64,000 nucleotides of DNA, taken from Thermoanaerobaculia bacterium. Lineage in GTDB: Bacteria; Acidobacteriota; Thermoanaerobaculia; Multivoradales; J023. Positions 9,208-16,279 of this stretch are shown here, piece after piece. Each line of letters opens with the position of its first letter. Position 1 is the stretch's first letter. The notes under the pieces are model-generated. The model searched no databases and was not told where the DNA came from. It was given only the letters and a program-made list of their open reading frames with translations. A program made the translations under genes and the position numbers. Location: contig JAUIJL010000008.1 in the NCBI GenBank assembly GCA_030431255.1, positions 298,139 to 362,138 on the forward strand, in the 5' to 3' direction.

Positions 9208-10701
9208 CTACTTGCGGTCGCGGCGCAGGTGGTTCACCGGTGCGAATTGATCCTCGAAAACGGTCGCGTTGCTCAAGTCCAAATCGATGGGGCTGAAGCT
9301 ATCGGCCATGTCCCGGCCGGAGACCGACAGGCCCGGAAAGCGCTCGTCCAACTGCTCACCCGCAGCCGACACGTCCTCTCGGCTCAGCCTCGGCCCCTTG
9401 GAGGTGGCGATCAACAAATAGTTGCTGCTTCGGTCGATAGGCACGATGTAGATGAATCGGAAGACCTCGTTCATGGTCTTGAGCATGCCGCTGCCGAATG
9501 GGCTGTCCAAGGCGCCGATGAAGTTCATGCCGACCGCGCCACCCGGTGCCAGGCGAGATTTGACGAGCCGGAAAAACTCTAGGGTCGACAGGTGAAAGGG
9601 AATCGAATGGCCGATGTAGGTGTCGAGATAGATCAGATCCCAGCGCTCGCTTTCCCGCTCGGCGAGGAAGCGTCGACCGTCGGCGACGTGAAAACGGTTG
9701 TGGTCGCTGGGTTGGGCCTGAAAATACTCGATGGCGAGATCGATGACCGCTTGATCGACGTCGATCTGGTCGATGTGCAGGTCGGGATCGGTGTTGAGCA
9801 GGTAGCTGCCGACGCTGGCGGAGCCGACGCCGATCAGGGCCGCCCGTCGAATCTCGGGCTGGATCAGGTACGTCGCCGGCACCCACCGGGCGTAGGGAAT
9901 GGCGGGTTGGCCGGTGGTGACGTCCACGGCGCCGTGCAGCTCCCCGTCGCTGTGGAGGTAGCGAATATTCTCGATTTCAACCACCGACAGGGTTTGATAC
10001 GCCGACATACGTTTAACCAGAACCTTGAGATCCGAGCTGTGGAGGAGATGTTCCGGCAGAACCGATAGGAGCAGCAGGCTCGAAGCGAGCAAGAGGCTGA
10101 GACGCGGTCGCGGACGGGCGGTGACCAAGAGGATCAGGGCCGAGACGGTGGTGGTCGCTAAGAGCAAGCCCAGGATGGGCCGTAACGAGAGGTTTGGGAT
10201 GAGCACGAAGGTTGCGCCGAGGGTGCCGGCCAGGCTGCCGGCCGTCGAGAGAGCGTAGAGATGGCCGGCGGTGGTGCCAAGCGCCTTGAGATCCAACGCC
10301 GCGATGCGGATCAAATAGGGCGACACCATGGCCAGGGGCACGGTGGGGGGCGCGAAAATCACCACAACGGTGACCAACGTGCCGAGGGCGCCGTTGCCCA
10401 GCAGATGGGCGAGGGATGAGACCGCGGCTTCCCCCAGCACCAACAACAGGGCCTGGAAGAGTGCCGCCACCAGGAGCACGTGGCCCAGACCCGACAGCTC
10501 CGGGCGACGATCCGCCAGCCGTCCGCCCCAAAAATAGCCGATCGACATGGCGGCTAGAAAGATGCTGATGATCGATCCCCAAACGTGGACGCTGCTGCCG
10601 AATTCCGGCGCCAACAATCGACTGGAGACCATTTCGAGGGCCATGAGCACGGCCGCCGGCACGATGACGATGAAATAGAAACGAACGTTAGACCAAGTCA
10701 T
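9208..10701 (-). CDS. Membrane-fused spermidine-synthase-like protein
   Basis: About 497 residues from ATG 10701; a TTG at 10731 is possible but less convincing. The N-terminal half holds several hydrophobic helices, starting FYFIVIVPAAVLMALEM and RLLAPEFG, typical of the MFS-like part of membrane-fused spermidine synthases. The C-terminal half (about 270-430) is Rossmann-type aminopropyltransferase-like, with ALIGVGSASVGSYLL as the glycine loop, an acidic DQIDVDQAVIDLA segment, and DGRRFL / DLIYLDTY motifs. Such proteins are widespread, but few have proven polyamine activity, so the substrate is uncertain. The neighbouring minus-strand genes are closely spaced (about 42 bp upstream). Confidence 0.85.
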   Translation of the reverse strand: MTWSNVRFYFIVIVPAAVLMALEMVSSRLLAPEFGSSVHVWGSIISIFLAAMSIGYFWGGRLADRRPELSGLGHVLLVAALFQALLLVLGEAAVSSLAHLLGNGALGTLVTVVVIFAPPTVPLAMVSPYLIRIAALDLKALGTTAGHLYALSTAGSLAGTLGATFVLIPNLSLRPILGLLLATTTVSALILLVTARPRPRLSLLLASSLLLLSVLPEHLLHSSDLKVLVKRMSAYQTLSVVEIENIRYLHSDGELHGAVDVTTGQPAIPYARWVPATYLIQPEIRRAALIGVGSASVGSYLLNTDPDLHIDQIDVDQAVIDLAIEYFQAQPSDHNRFHVADGRRFLAERESERWDLIYLDTYIGHSIPFHLSTLEFFRLVKSRLAPGGAVGMNFIGALDSPFGSGMLKTMNEVFRFIYIVPIDRSSNYLLIATSKGPRLSREDVSAAGEQLDERFPGLSVSGRDMADSFSPIDLDLSNATVFEDQFAPVNHLRRDRK

Positions 10702-10743
10702 GGGCCGGATTGTACGGCACTTCAACCCCAATGCCGACGCGAC

Positions 10744-11799
10744 TTAGGGGCAAAGCCGGCGATGGAGAGATAAGAGCAATTCCGTGATTCGGCGAACCGA
10801 GGAGATGTCGATGCGTTCCGGGGTGTCCCCGAGCTCGTGGTAGTCGTCGTGTAGCCCGGTGGAAAGCAGGATCGTGGGCCACTCTCGCCCGAGGATCTCG
10901 GCGTCGGTGCGTCCCGGCTCGTGCTCACCGAGCTCCGACATCGGCTTGAGCTCGAAACCGCTTTCCGCGGCTGCTGCTGCGAGCGGACCGCTGGAGAGAT
11001 ATCCGAAGGCTTCGGCCCCGGCGGATCGATAACCCAAGACCGGCGCGGCCTCGACTCCGGCCTCGGCTCCGGCCTCGACTCCGGCCTCGACTCCGGCCTC
11101 GACTCCGGCCCTGGGGCGGCCGACCATGTCGAGCACGATGGTCAGCTCGATCGATGCGATCGGAAAGGGAGGTCGATCCAAGAGATCCTGAGCCCCTAGG
11201 CGACCGACCTCCTCCGCGCCGGAAGCGATGACCGCAAACGGCGGACGGCACTCGGTGGTCGCCGAGCCGGCTGTGGCGAGGCGGGCGAATTCGAGCATGG
11301 CCGCGACTCCCGACGCGTTGTCGTCGGCCCCTGGAAAAGGCCCACGGGTGGGATGCAATCCCTGCCCGTCGTAATGGGCTACCACCACCAGGCGAGGGGC
11401 GGCGGCCCCCGGTGATCGGCCGATGACGTTGAAGTCGGTCTTGTCGAAGGCCGGAAATCCGCGGCAAAACCCGGAACCGTCCGTCGGCTCCAGCCCCAAG
11501 GACCCGAAATAGCGACCGATCACCTCAGCTACCGGCAAAGCGTCTCCCGCATCCGCCCGACGTCCCCGGGTCCGGGGCGACGACAGTAGCTCGATCCAAC
11601 CTCGGAGATGCTCGTCTCGGGCGCCCGCGGCCGGACCCCGCAGCGCTTCCGGGATCTCAAGGGCGTACGGCAGGGGCAGATCTGAGCAGTCGAGCGGGGT
11701 CGGAGGGGAGACCGCATCTCCGCATCCCGCCAAAAGCAGGAGCCCCACCGAGAGAATAGGGATCACCCGCTGCCTTGAGATTTCACGCGCACCCACCAT
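10744..11799 (-). CDS. M28 family metallopeptidase lipoprotein
   Basis: About 351 residues from ATG 11799. The N-terminus is a lipoprotein signal ending in the lipobox LLAGC, so the enzyme is probably exported and lipid-anchored. M28 zinc-site motifs are in order: VVAHYDGQG, GADDNASGVA, ASGAEEVG (catalytic Glu pair), VLDMVG, and the late HDDYHELGDTPERID histidine. The family includes aminopeptidases and related exopeptidases. An in-frame 12-bp repeat between the Asp ligand and the C-terminus inserts a Gly-Val-Glu-Ala array into the domain. The substrate is unknown. Confidence 0.9.
   Translation of the reverse strand: MVGAREISRQRVIPILSVGLLLLAGCGDAVSPPTPLDCSDLPLPYALEIPEALRGPAAGARDEHLRGWIELLSSPRTRGRRADAGDALPVAEVIGRYFGSLGLEPTDGSGFCRGFPAFDKTDFNVIGRSPGAAAPRLVVVAHYDGQGLHPTRGPFPGADDNASGVAAMLEFARLATAGSATTECRPPFAVIASGAEEVGRLGAQDLLDRPPFPIASIELTIVLDMVGRPRAGVEAGVEAGVEAGAEAGVEAAPVLGYRSAGAEAFGYLSSGPLAAAAAESGFELKPMSELGEHEPGRTDAEILGREWPTILLSTGLHDDYHELGDTPERIDISSVRRITELLLSLHRRLCP
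11047..11106. repeat. In-frame 12-bp tandem repeat inside the M28 gene
   Basis: Five consecutive copies of GGCCTCGACTCC (the second with G for A) on the plus strand. On the coding strand they encode repeated EAGV/EAGA tetrapeptides in a surface loop of the peptidase. Because each unit is 12 bp, copy number can change without breaking the frame. Confidence 0.9.
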
Positions 11800-11895
11800 G
11801 ACCGCATCTTCGCCCGTCGCTGCGATCGATTCAACCGTAGGAGCCCTGGATCCCAACGCCCTTTTTGTGCGGATTTCAAACCGAGGTCGTGAAAT

Positions 11896-12855
11896 TCAAG
11901 AGCCCACCAGCCAATTCAACATGGCTTGGGTGGTTTCTTCCGGTTTCTCTTGCTGAATCCAATGACCACAATCCAGACGGACCACCTCCACATTGGGCAC
12001 GAAATCGGAAAGGGTTTCAGACTGTGCAACCGGATCCCGGTCGCCATAGATCATGAGCGTGGGCTGCTGGACAATCGGGTCCACGTCCGCCAACACGTGC
12101 CAGTTGCGGTCGAGGTTCCGGTACCAATTGATGCTGCCTGTGAAACCTGTCGACTCGAAAGCGGAGACGAAAACGGCCAGCTCGTGGTCGCTCATGATGG
12201 GCTCGCCGAGTGGTGTTTCTGCCCTGGCGAGCTGGATCATCGCCATACCTGGCTGCGGCTCTTTGGGGGGCTCGTTCTTCCGGTACAGATTGCGAAGGAA
12301 TTGAGATGTATTTTCGTCTAAGACCGCATCGGCGACGCCCGGCCGGCGATTGAAGTGGACAAAGTAGTGGTCGTCGCCGAATAGCTCTTGCAGGAGCTCG
12401 ATCCAGGGCTTTTCGCCGCGCTCGAGGTAAGGCAAGCTCAAATTGATCACCTTCTTGACGCGGGTCGGATGCAAAAGGGTCAATCCCCAAACGACCATGG
12501 CTCCCCAATCATGTCCGACAAAGGTGGCGTCTTTGTATCCGTAGTGATCGAGCAGCGCGACGAGATCGCCGGTCAAACATTCAATATCGTAGTCGGTGAC
12601 CTCGCTCGGGCAGGAGGAGCCTCCATAACCCCGCTGGTTCGGGACGATGACATGGTAGCCAGCCGCTGCAAGGGCAGGCACCTGATGACGCCAGGAATAG
12701 GCATGCTCCGGCCAGCCGTGACAGAGCACGATCGGATTTCCTGCATGTTCTCGGCCTGCTTCAAAGACTTCGAGCTCCACACCGTTGACTGGAATCCGTG
12801 TGGCCGTCGGAAAATCGGTTGGAAAGACAGTCGGAAAGACGGTTGGATGAGACAT
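11896..12855 (-). CDS. Alpha/beta hydrolase, epoxide-hydrolase-like
   Basis: 319 residues from ATG 12855, with an AAGGGGA ribosome binding site. Motifs are the oxyanion HGWPEHAYSW, nucleophile elbow VGHDWGAMV (catalytic Asp), acid in GDRDP, and a late catalytic His in DCGHWIQQEKPEE. HGWP plus GHDWGA is the epoxide hydrolase / haloalkane dehalogenase pattern with an Asp nucleophile. The N-terminus has a short PTVFPTVFPTDFPT repeat. It is divergent from the WYL regulator gene, which probably controls it. The substrate is not predictable. Confidence 0.92.
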   Translation of the reverse strand: MSHPTVFPTVFPTDFPTATRIPVNGVELEVFEAGREHAGNPIVLCHGWPEHAYSWRHQVPALAAAGYHVIVPNQRGYGGSSCPSEVTDYDIECLTGDLVALLDHYGYKDATFVGHDWGAMVVWGLTLLHPTRVKKVINLSLPYLERGEKPWIELLQELFGDDHYFVHFNRRPGVADAVLDENTSQFLRNLYRKNEPPKEPQPGMAMIQLARAETPLGEPIMSDHELAVFVSAFESTGFTGSINWYRNLDRNWHVLADVDPIVQQPTLMIYGDRDPVAQSETLSDFVPNVEVVRLDCGHWIQQEKPEETTQAMLNWLVGS

Positions 12856-12876
12856 GGGTTCCCCTTTTATGTTCGT

Positions 12877-12927
12877 GGGTATCTTTGTGGGCCGGGTATC
12901 TTTGTGGGCCGGGTATCTTTGTGGGCC
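12877..12927. repeat. Three 17-bp tandem repeats
   Basis: Three consecutive perfect copies of GGGTATCTTTGTGGGCC in the divergent intergenic region, followed at once by a GCCGGC-TTCCTT-GCCGGC hairpin (12925-12942). They lie between the hydrolase start and the regulator promoter. They could be accessory regulator-binding sites or slippage-generated. Confidence 0.9.
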
Positions 12928-12934
12928 GGCTTCC

Positions 12935-12991
12935 TTGCCGGCGAGGACAGCCACAGCCTAAGATCTAATGGTGCCAAATCCTGGCACCATT
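12935..12991 (+). promoter_or_regulatory. Promoter and palindromic operator of the WYL regulator
   Basis: A candidate -35 TTGCCG (12935-12940) and -10 TAAGAT (12959-12964) are separated by 18 bp. A perfect 10-bp inverted repeat, AATGGTGCCA-N5-TGGCACCATT (12967-12991), lies over the expected transcription start and ends one base before the ATG at 12993. This position fits autorepression by the WYL protein and perhaps control of the divergent hydrolase. Confidence 0.72.
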
Positions 12992-12992
12992 T

Positions 12993-13766
12993 ATGGAAAC
13001 CCAAGAGATGATGCATGCCCGTCTCCGACAAGACGCCATCGTGCGCAGCCTTCGCCGCAAAGGTGCTTCGACAGTCGCCGACCTGGCGGCGGAAGTCGGC
13101 GCATCCCGGCGCACGGTCTTGCGCGACCTCCGCGCGCTGCGGGACGAAGGTTTTGTTATCCATTCCGAACCCGGGCGCGGGGGCGGACTTCAGCTCGATC
13201 CACAATCGATTCAGACCACAGCACGGCTCTCGGTCGCCGAGGTCTTTGCGCTGCTGATCAGCGTTGCGTCCATGCGGGCGGCTGGAAGACTGCCCTTTTC
13301 AGGTCTCGCGGATGCCGGGCTCGCCAAAATCGAGAAAGCCCTGCCGTCGGACAAAGTCCGGGATTTGCGCCGATTTTTGGATTGCTTGTACGTCGGACGG
13401 CTTTCTCCGCGGGTAGACATCTCCAATATGGGAGAGATGGAACCCGCGTTGTTGCCCGCATTCGAGACCGCTTTTCTGCAACGGTTACACCTGCGATTCC
13501 AATACCGTGACGCAAAAGGGGTCGTCACCAACCGTCAGGTCGAGCCGCAAGCCATGCTGATCTTGCCGCCGCTTTGGTATTTGGTGGCCTGGGATCCCGC
13601 GCGCGAAGACTTCAGGCACTTTCGAATGGATCGGATCAGCGGGCCAGAATACGTGGAAGGCTCGACCTTTCGGCGACGACATGTGCCGTTCGAGGATGAC
13701 GTCCGCCCGGCGACGAGCTCGACGATTGAGCCCTGGGGTAGCTCCGCAACCCCAGGCTCTTGTTAG
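12993..13766 (+). CDS. HTH/WYL-domain transcriptional regulator (YafY-like)
   Basis: 257 residues. A DeoR-type winged helix occupies about 10-65 (STVADLAAEVGASRRTVLRDL), followed by a WYL ligand-sensing domain (LPPLWYLVAWDP, FRHFRMDRI) at about 165-225. No Shine-Dalgarno sequence is visible; the palindromic operator directly abuts the ATG. The last 11 residues (PWGSSATPGSC) and the stop come from repeat copy B (13731-13846), so insertion of that element has replaced the native C-terminus. It is divergent from the epoxide-hydrolase-like gene, its likely target. Confidence 0.9.
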   Translation: METQEMMHARLRQDAIVRSLRRKGASTVADLAAEVGASRRTVLRDLRALRDEGFVIHSEPGRGGGLQLDPQSIQTTARLSVAEVFALLISVASMRAAGRLPFSGLADAGLAKIEKALPSDKVRDLRRFLDCLYVGRLSPRVDISNMGEMEPALLPAFETAFLQRLHLRFQYRDAKGVVTNRQVEPQAMLILPPLWYLVAWDPAREDFRHFRMDRISGPEYVEGSTFRRRHVPFEDDVRPATSSTIEPWGSSATPGSC

Positions 13767-13846
13767 GAACGCCTTCGGCGTACCCTCCTGCAATGGGTGA
13801 CACGCCGGCATCCGCTACCGCGAAGCGGTTGTTTTCCCTAGCCCGG
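13731..13846. repeat. Hairpin-rich dispersed repeat, copy B (inverted relative to copy A)
   Basis: The reverse complement matches 2871-2989 over nearly its whole length, including the three hairpin segments. The first 36 bp provide the last codons and stop of the WYL regulator. The rest is intergenic, before the KamA gene. Confidence 0.87.
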
Positions 13847-14009
13847 TGATGCGCGACGCGCTACCCCGGGAAACCTACTTGCGGGTCGACCCGCCTCCTG
13901 TTTGGTCGATTCTGACTCCTGCCCGAGCTCTTGCTAAGCTTGGGCCGAAATCGCGGGGGCCGTCCTTGAGAGGCCACCCTGAAGGCACCGCGCCGCTGAA
14001 TAGAGCCCG

Positions 14010-15302
14010 ATGAAGACGAATCTCAGATACACGCCCATCACCGACCGCTCCATCGTTCGCCACCCCGTTTGGGATCGGCTCGACGCCGAGTTGCGTGAAT
14101 CGATCCAGGTGGTTTCGAAGGTGCTGCCGTTTCGCACCAACCGCTACGTGGTGGATGAGCTGATCGATTGGCAGAAGATTCCGAACGATCCCATGTTCCA
14201 GCTGACCTTTGCCCAGAAGGAGATGTTGGACCCGGAAGACTACCGGCGGGTGCGGGATCTTCTGCGCGCGGGGGCGCCGAAAGAAGAGCTGGAACCGGTG
14301 GTCCACGGAATTCGATACGGGCTCAATCCCCATCCCGCCGGTCAGCTCGACGCCAACGTGCCGACCCTCGACGGACGTCCGCTTTCGGGTGTGCAGCACA
14401 AATATCGGGAAACCGTGCTCTTTTTCCCGGCCCAGGGCCAGACCTGCCACGCCTATTGCACGTATTGCTTCCGCTGGGCCCAATTCGTCGGCATGTCCGA
14501 GCTTCGATTCGCCGCCCGCGCCACCGACGACCTGGTGGCTTATCTCAAGGCCCACCGCGAGGTCACGGATGTGCTGATCACCGGCGGCGATCCGCTGATC
14601 ATGAAAACGGAGGTCTTGCGGAGATACGTCGAGCCGCTGTTGATCCCCGAGCTGGAGCACGTGCGAAATATCCGAATCGGCACCAAATCCTTGGCCTATT
14701 GGCCCGATCGTTTCGTCGGTGACCTGGATGCCGACGATCTCCTGCGCCTCTTTGAAGAGGTGGTGGCCTCTGGGCGACACTTGGCGCTGATGGGCCATTA
14801 CAGTCATCCCGTCGAGCTCGAGCCGGGGGTTGCGCGCCGAGCGGTGAGCCGCGCCCGTTCCGCGGGGGCGGAGATCCGGCTGCAAGCGCCGGTGGTGCGT
14901 CACGTCAACGATCGGAGCGACGTTTGGTCGGAGCTTTGGAGCACGGCGGTGACCCTGGGCATGATTCCTTACTACTTTTTCGTCGAGCGTGACACCGGAC
15001 CGAAACGTTATTTCGAGATTCCCCTGGTCGAGGCCTTCGAGATCTTCAGCGACGCCTACCGTCGGGTGTCGGGCCTGTGCCGATCGGTACGTGGGCCGTC
15101 CATGTCGGCTCACCCCGGAAAGGCTCGCATCGTCGGCATCGAGCAGGTCGCGGGAGAAAAGGTGCTCGTGCTCGAATTCCTGCAAGCCCGCGACCCGTCC
15201 TGGGTGTCACGGCCCTTCTTCGCCAAATTCGATCCCCACGCCACCTGGTTGGACGATCTCGAGCCGGCGTTCGGCGAGAGCTTCTTCTTTCGGCCGGATT
15301 GA
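14010..15302 (+). CDS. KamA-family radical SAM aminomutase-like protein
   Basis: 430 residues. The radical SAM cluster motif CHAYCTYC is near residue 147, followed by the SAM-binding VLITGGDPL. LLFFPAQGQ-type and HYSHPVELEP segments are typical of the lysine 2,3-aminomutase family. The family uses [4Fe-4S], SAM and PLP to shift amino groups (lysine to beta-lysine, or EpmB acting on EF-P). The PLP-lysine region is not diagnostic enough by eye to choose a substrate. No EF-P or lysine degradation genes are adjacent. ATG at 14010; the upstream 163 bp separate it from repeat copy B. Confidence 0.9.
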   Translation: MKTNLRYTPITDRSIVRHPVWDRLDAELRESIQVVSKVLPFRTNRYVVDELIDWQKIPNDPMFQLTFAQKEMLDPEDYRRVRDLLRAGAPKEELEPVVHGIRYGLNPHPAGQLDANVPTLDGRPLSGVQHKYRETVLFFPAQGQTCHAYCTYCFRWAQFVGMSELRFAARATDDLVAYLKAHREVTDVLITGGDPLIMKTEVLRRYVEPLLIPELEHVRNIRIGTKSLAYWPDRFVGDLDADDLLRLFEEVVASGRHLALMGHYSHPVELEPGVARRAVSRARSAGAEIRLQAPVVRHVNDRSDVWSELWSTAVTLGMIPYYFFVERDTGPKRYFEIPLVEAFEIFSDAYRRVSGLCRSVRGPSMSAHPGKARIVGIEQVAGEKVLVLEFLQARDPSWVSRPFFAKFDPHATWLDDLEPAFGESFFFRPD

Positions 15303-15376
15303 CAGTACGGCCCGCTCCCCCCGACCCTCCTCTGACCACGCTGTCGGCCGCAGACGGGCGAGGGGGAGCGTCAATG

Positions 15377-15404
15377 CCGGGCGCTTAGGGCGAGAGGCGC
15401 CCGG
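15377..15404 (+). terminator. Stem-loop, probable terminator after the KamA gene
   Basis: CCGGGCGC (15377-15384) pairs with GCGCCCGG (15397-15404) across a 12-nt loop, 75 bp after the KamA stop. There is no long T-tract, so intrinsic termination is only probable. Confidence 0.5.
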
Positions 15405-15604
15405 AAATCCATCGGGTGGCGGCCGGTCTTCAAAAATCAGAAATTTCACTGCCGACTTCATGTAAGGGTTAAGAAGAATTCGGCGAACAATGGGAAAAGC
15501 TCTAGTTTTTTCCCTCCTTTCCACACAGCCCACCGAGACTAGAGGGAGATGCCCTAGCAGGTTAATGGCCCAGCGTTCTGGTGAATGTGGAAAGGATGAC
15601 TCCG
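15405..15604. other. Intergenic region before the LuxR-type gene
   Basis: No gene is seen. It contains a smaller stem GGGAAAA (15492-15498) / TTTTCCC (15508-15514), which could be an operator or terminator, and AT-richer sequence than its surroundings, consistent with a promoter for the downstream regulator. I could not fix -35/-10 boxes with confidence. Confidence 0.4.
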
Positions 15605-16267
15605 ATGAAACAGACGGAATCAGCAATCAGGCTGTGTTTGACCAGTGATTATGCGTTGCTGAGACAGGCTTTGCGGCAAACCATTGAGGACGATCAGCGG
15701 GTGCGGGTGGTGCTCGAGACCAGCCGCCGCCAATGCGCGCCGCAAGTGGTTCGAGATCTCCATCCGGATGTGTTGTTGTGTCTTGCCTCGGTGACCCATA
15801 TCAGCATTGATCGAGTCGTCCGCCAGCTCGGTCGATTGCAGCGCTTTACTCCCGTGCTGTTGCTGAATTTGCGCAGTGAGGAGAGCTTGGCGCTGCGGGT
15901 GTTGCGGGCCGGTATTTCGGGGGTGATGGCCGAGCCGTCGGACCTGAACGAGCTGGTGATGGCGATCCACCAGGTGCAGGCCGGCCAGCGGTATTTGCCC
16001 GAGCCGCTGAAAGCTCGGGTAATGGAACGTTATTTGACCACCGATCCCCTGACCTCGGATAAGTCGGAGCTGACCCATCGGGAGCTCGAGGTGCTGCGCA
16101 AGCTGGCCTCGGGTTTGACCAATCGCGAGATCAGCGAGCGTTTGTACATCAGCATCAAAACCGTCGATGCCCATCGCGGAAATCTCTTGCGCAAGCTGAG
16201 CCTGCGCAACAATGCCGACCTCACCCGCTATGCCATTCGGGAAGGTCTCATCTCTTTGGAAGCATGA
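15605..16267 (+). CDS. LuxR/NarL-type regulator with degenerate receiver
   Basis: 220 residues from ATG 15605, placed 9 nt after GGAAAGGA; an ATG at 15596 and a GTG at 15581 are alternatives. The N-terminal domain has the length and pattern of a response regulator receiver. However, the position expected for the phosphoacceptor Asp reads PDVLLCLAS, and the conserved Lys region reads GVMAEPSD, so it is probably a pseudo-receiver not controlled by phosphorylation. The C-terminal NarL-type helix-turn-helix is intact (LTHREREV-like LTHRELEVLRKLASG, TNREISERLYIS, VDAHRGNLLRKL). It lies between the KamA gene and the convergent candidate effector, close to the eCIS locus, and could regulate it. Confidence 0.9.
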   Translation: MKQTESAIRLCLTSDYALLRQALRQTIEDDQRVRVVLETSRRQCAPQVVRDLHPDVLLCLASVTHISIDRVVRQLGRLQRFTPVLLLNLRSEESLALRVLRAGISGVMAEPSDLNELVMAIHQVQAGQRYLPEPLKARVMERYLTTDPLTSDKSELTHRELEVLRKLASGLTNREISERLYISIKTVDAHRGNLLRKLSLRNNADLTRYAIREGLISLEA

Positions 16268-16279
16268 ATTTTCGCGGCC

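Noticed and set aside
13875..15185. A 436-codon minus-strand open frame opposite the KamA gene
   Set aside because: Shadow of the radical SAM gene; no domain motifs or start signal, and the plus strand carries clear catalytic motifs.
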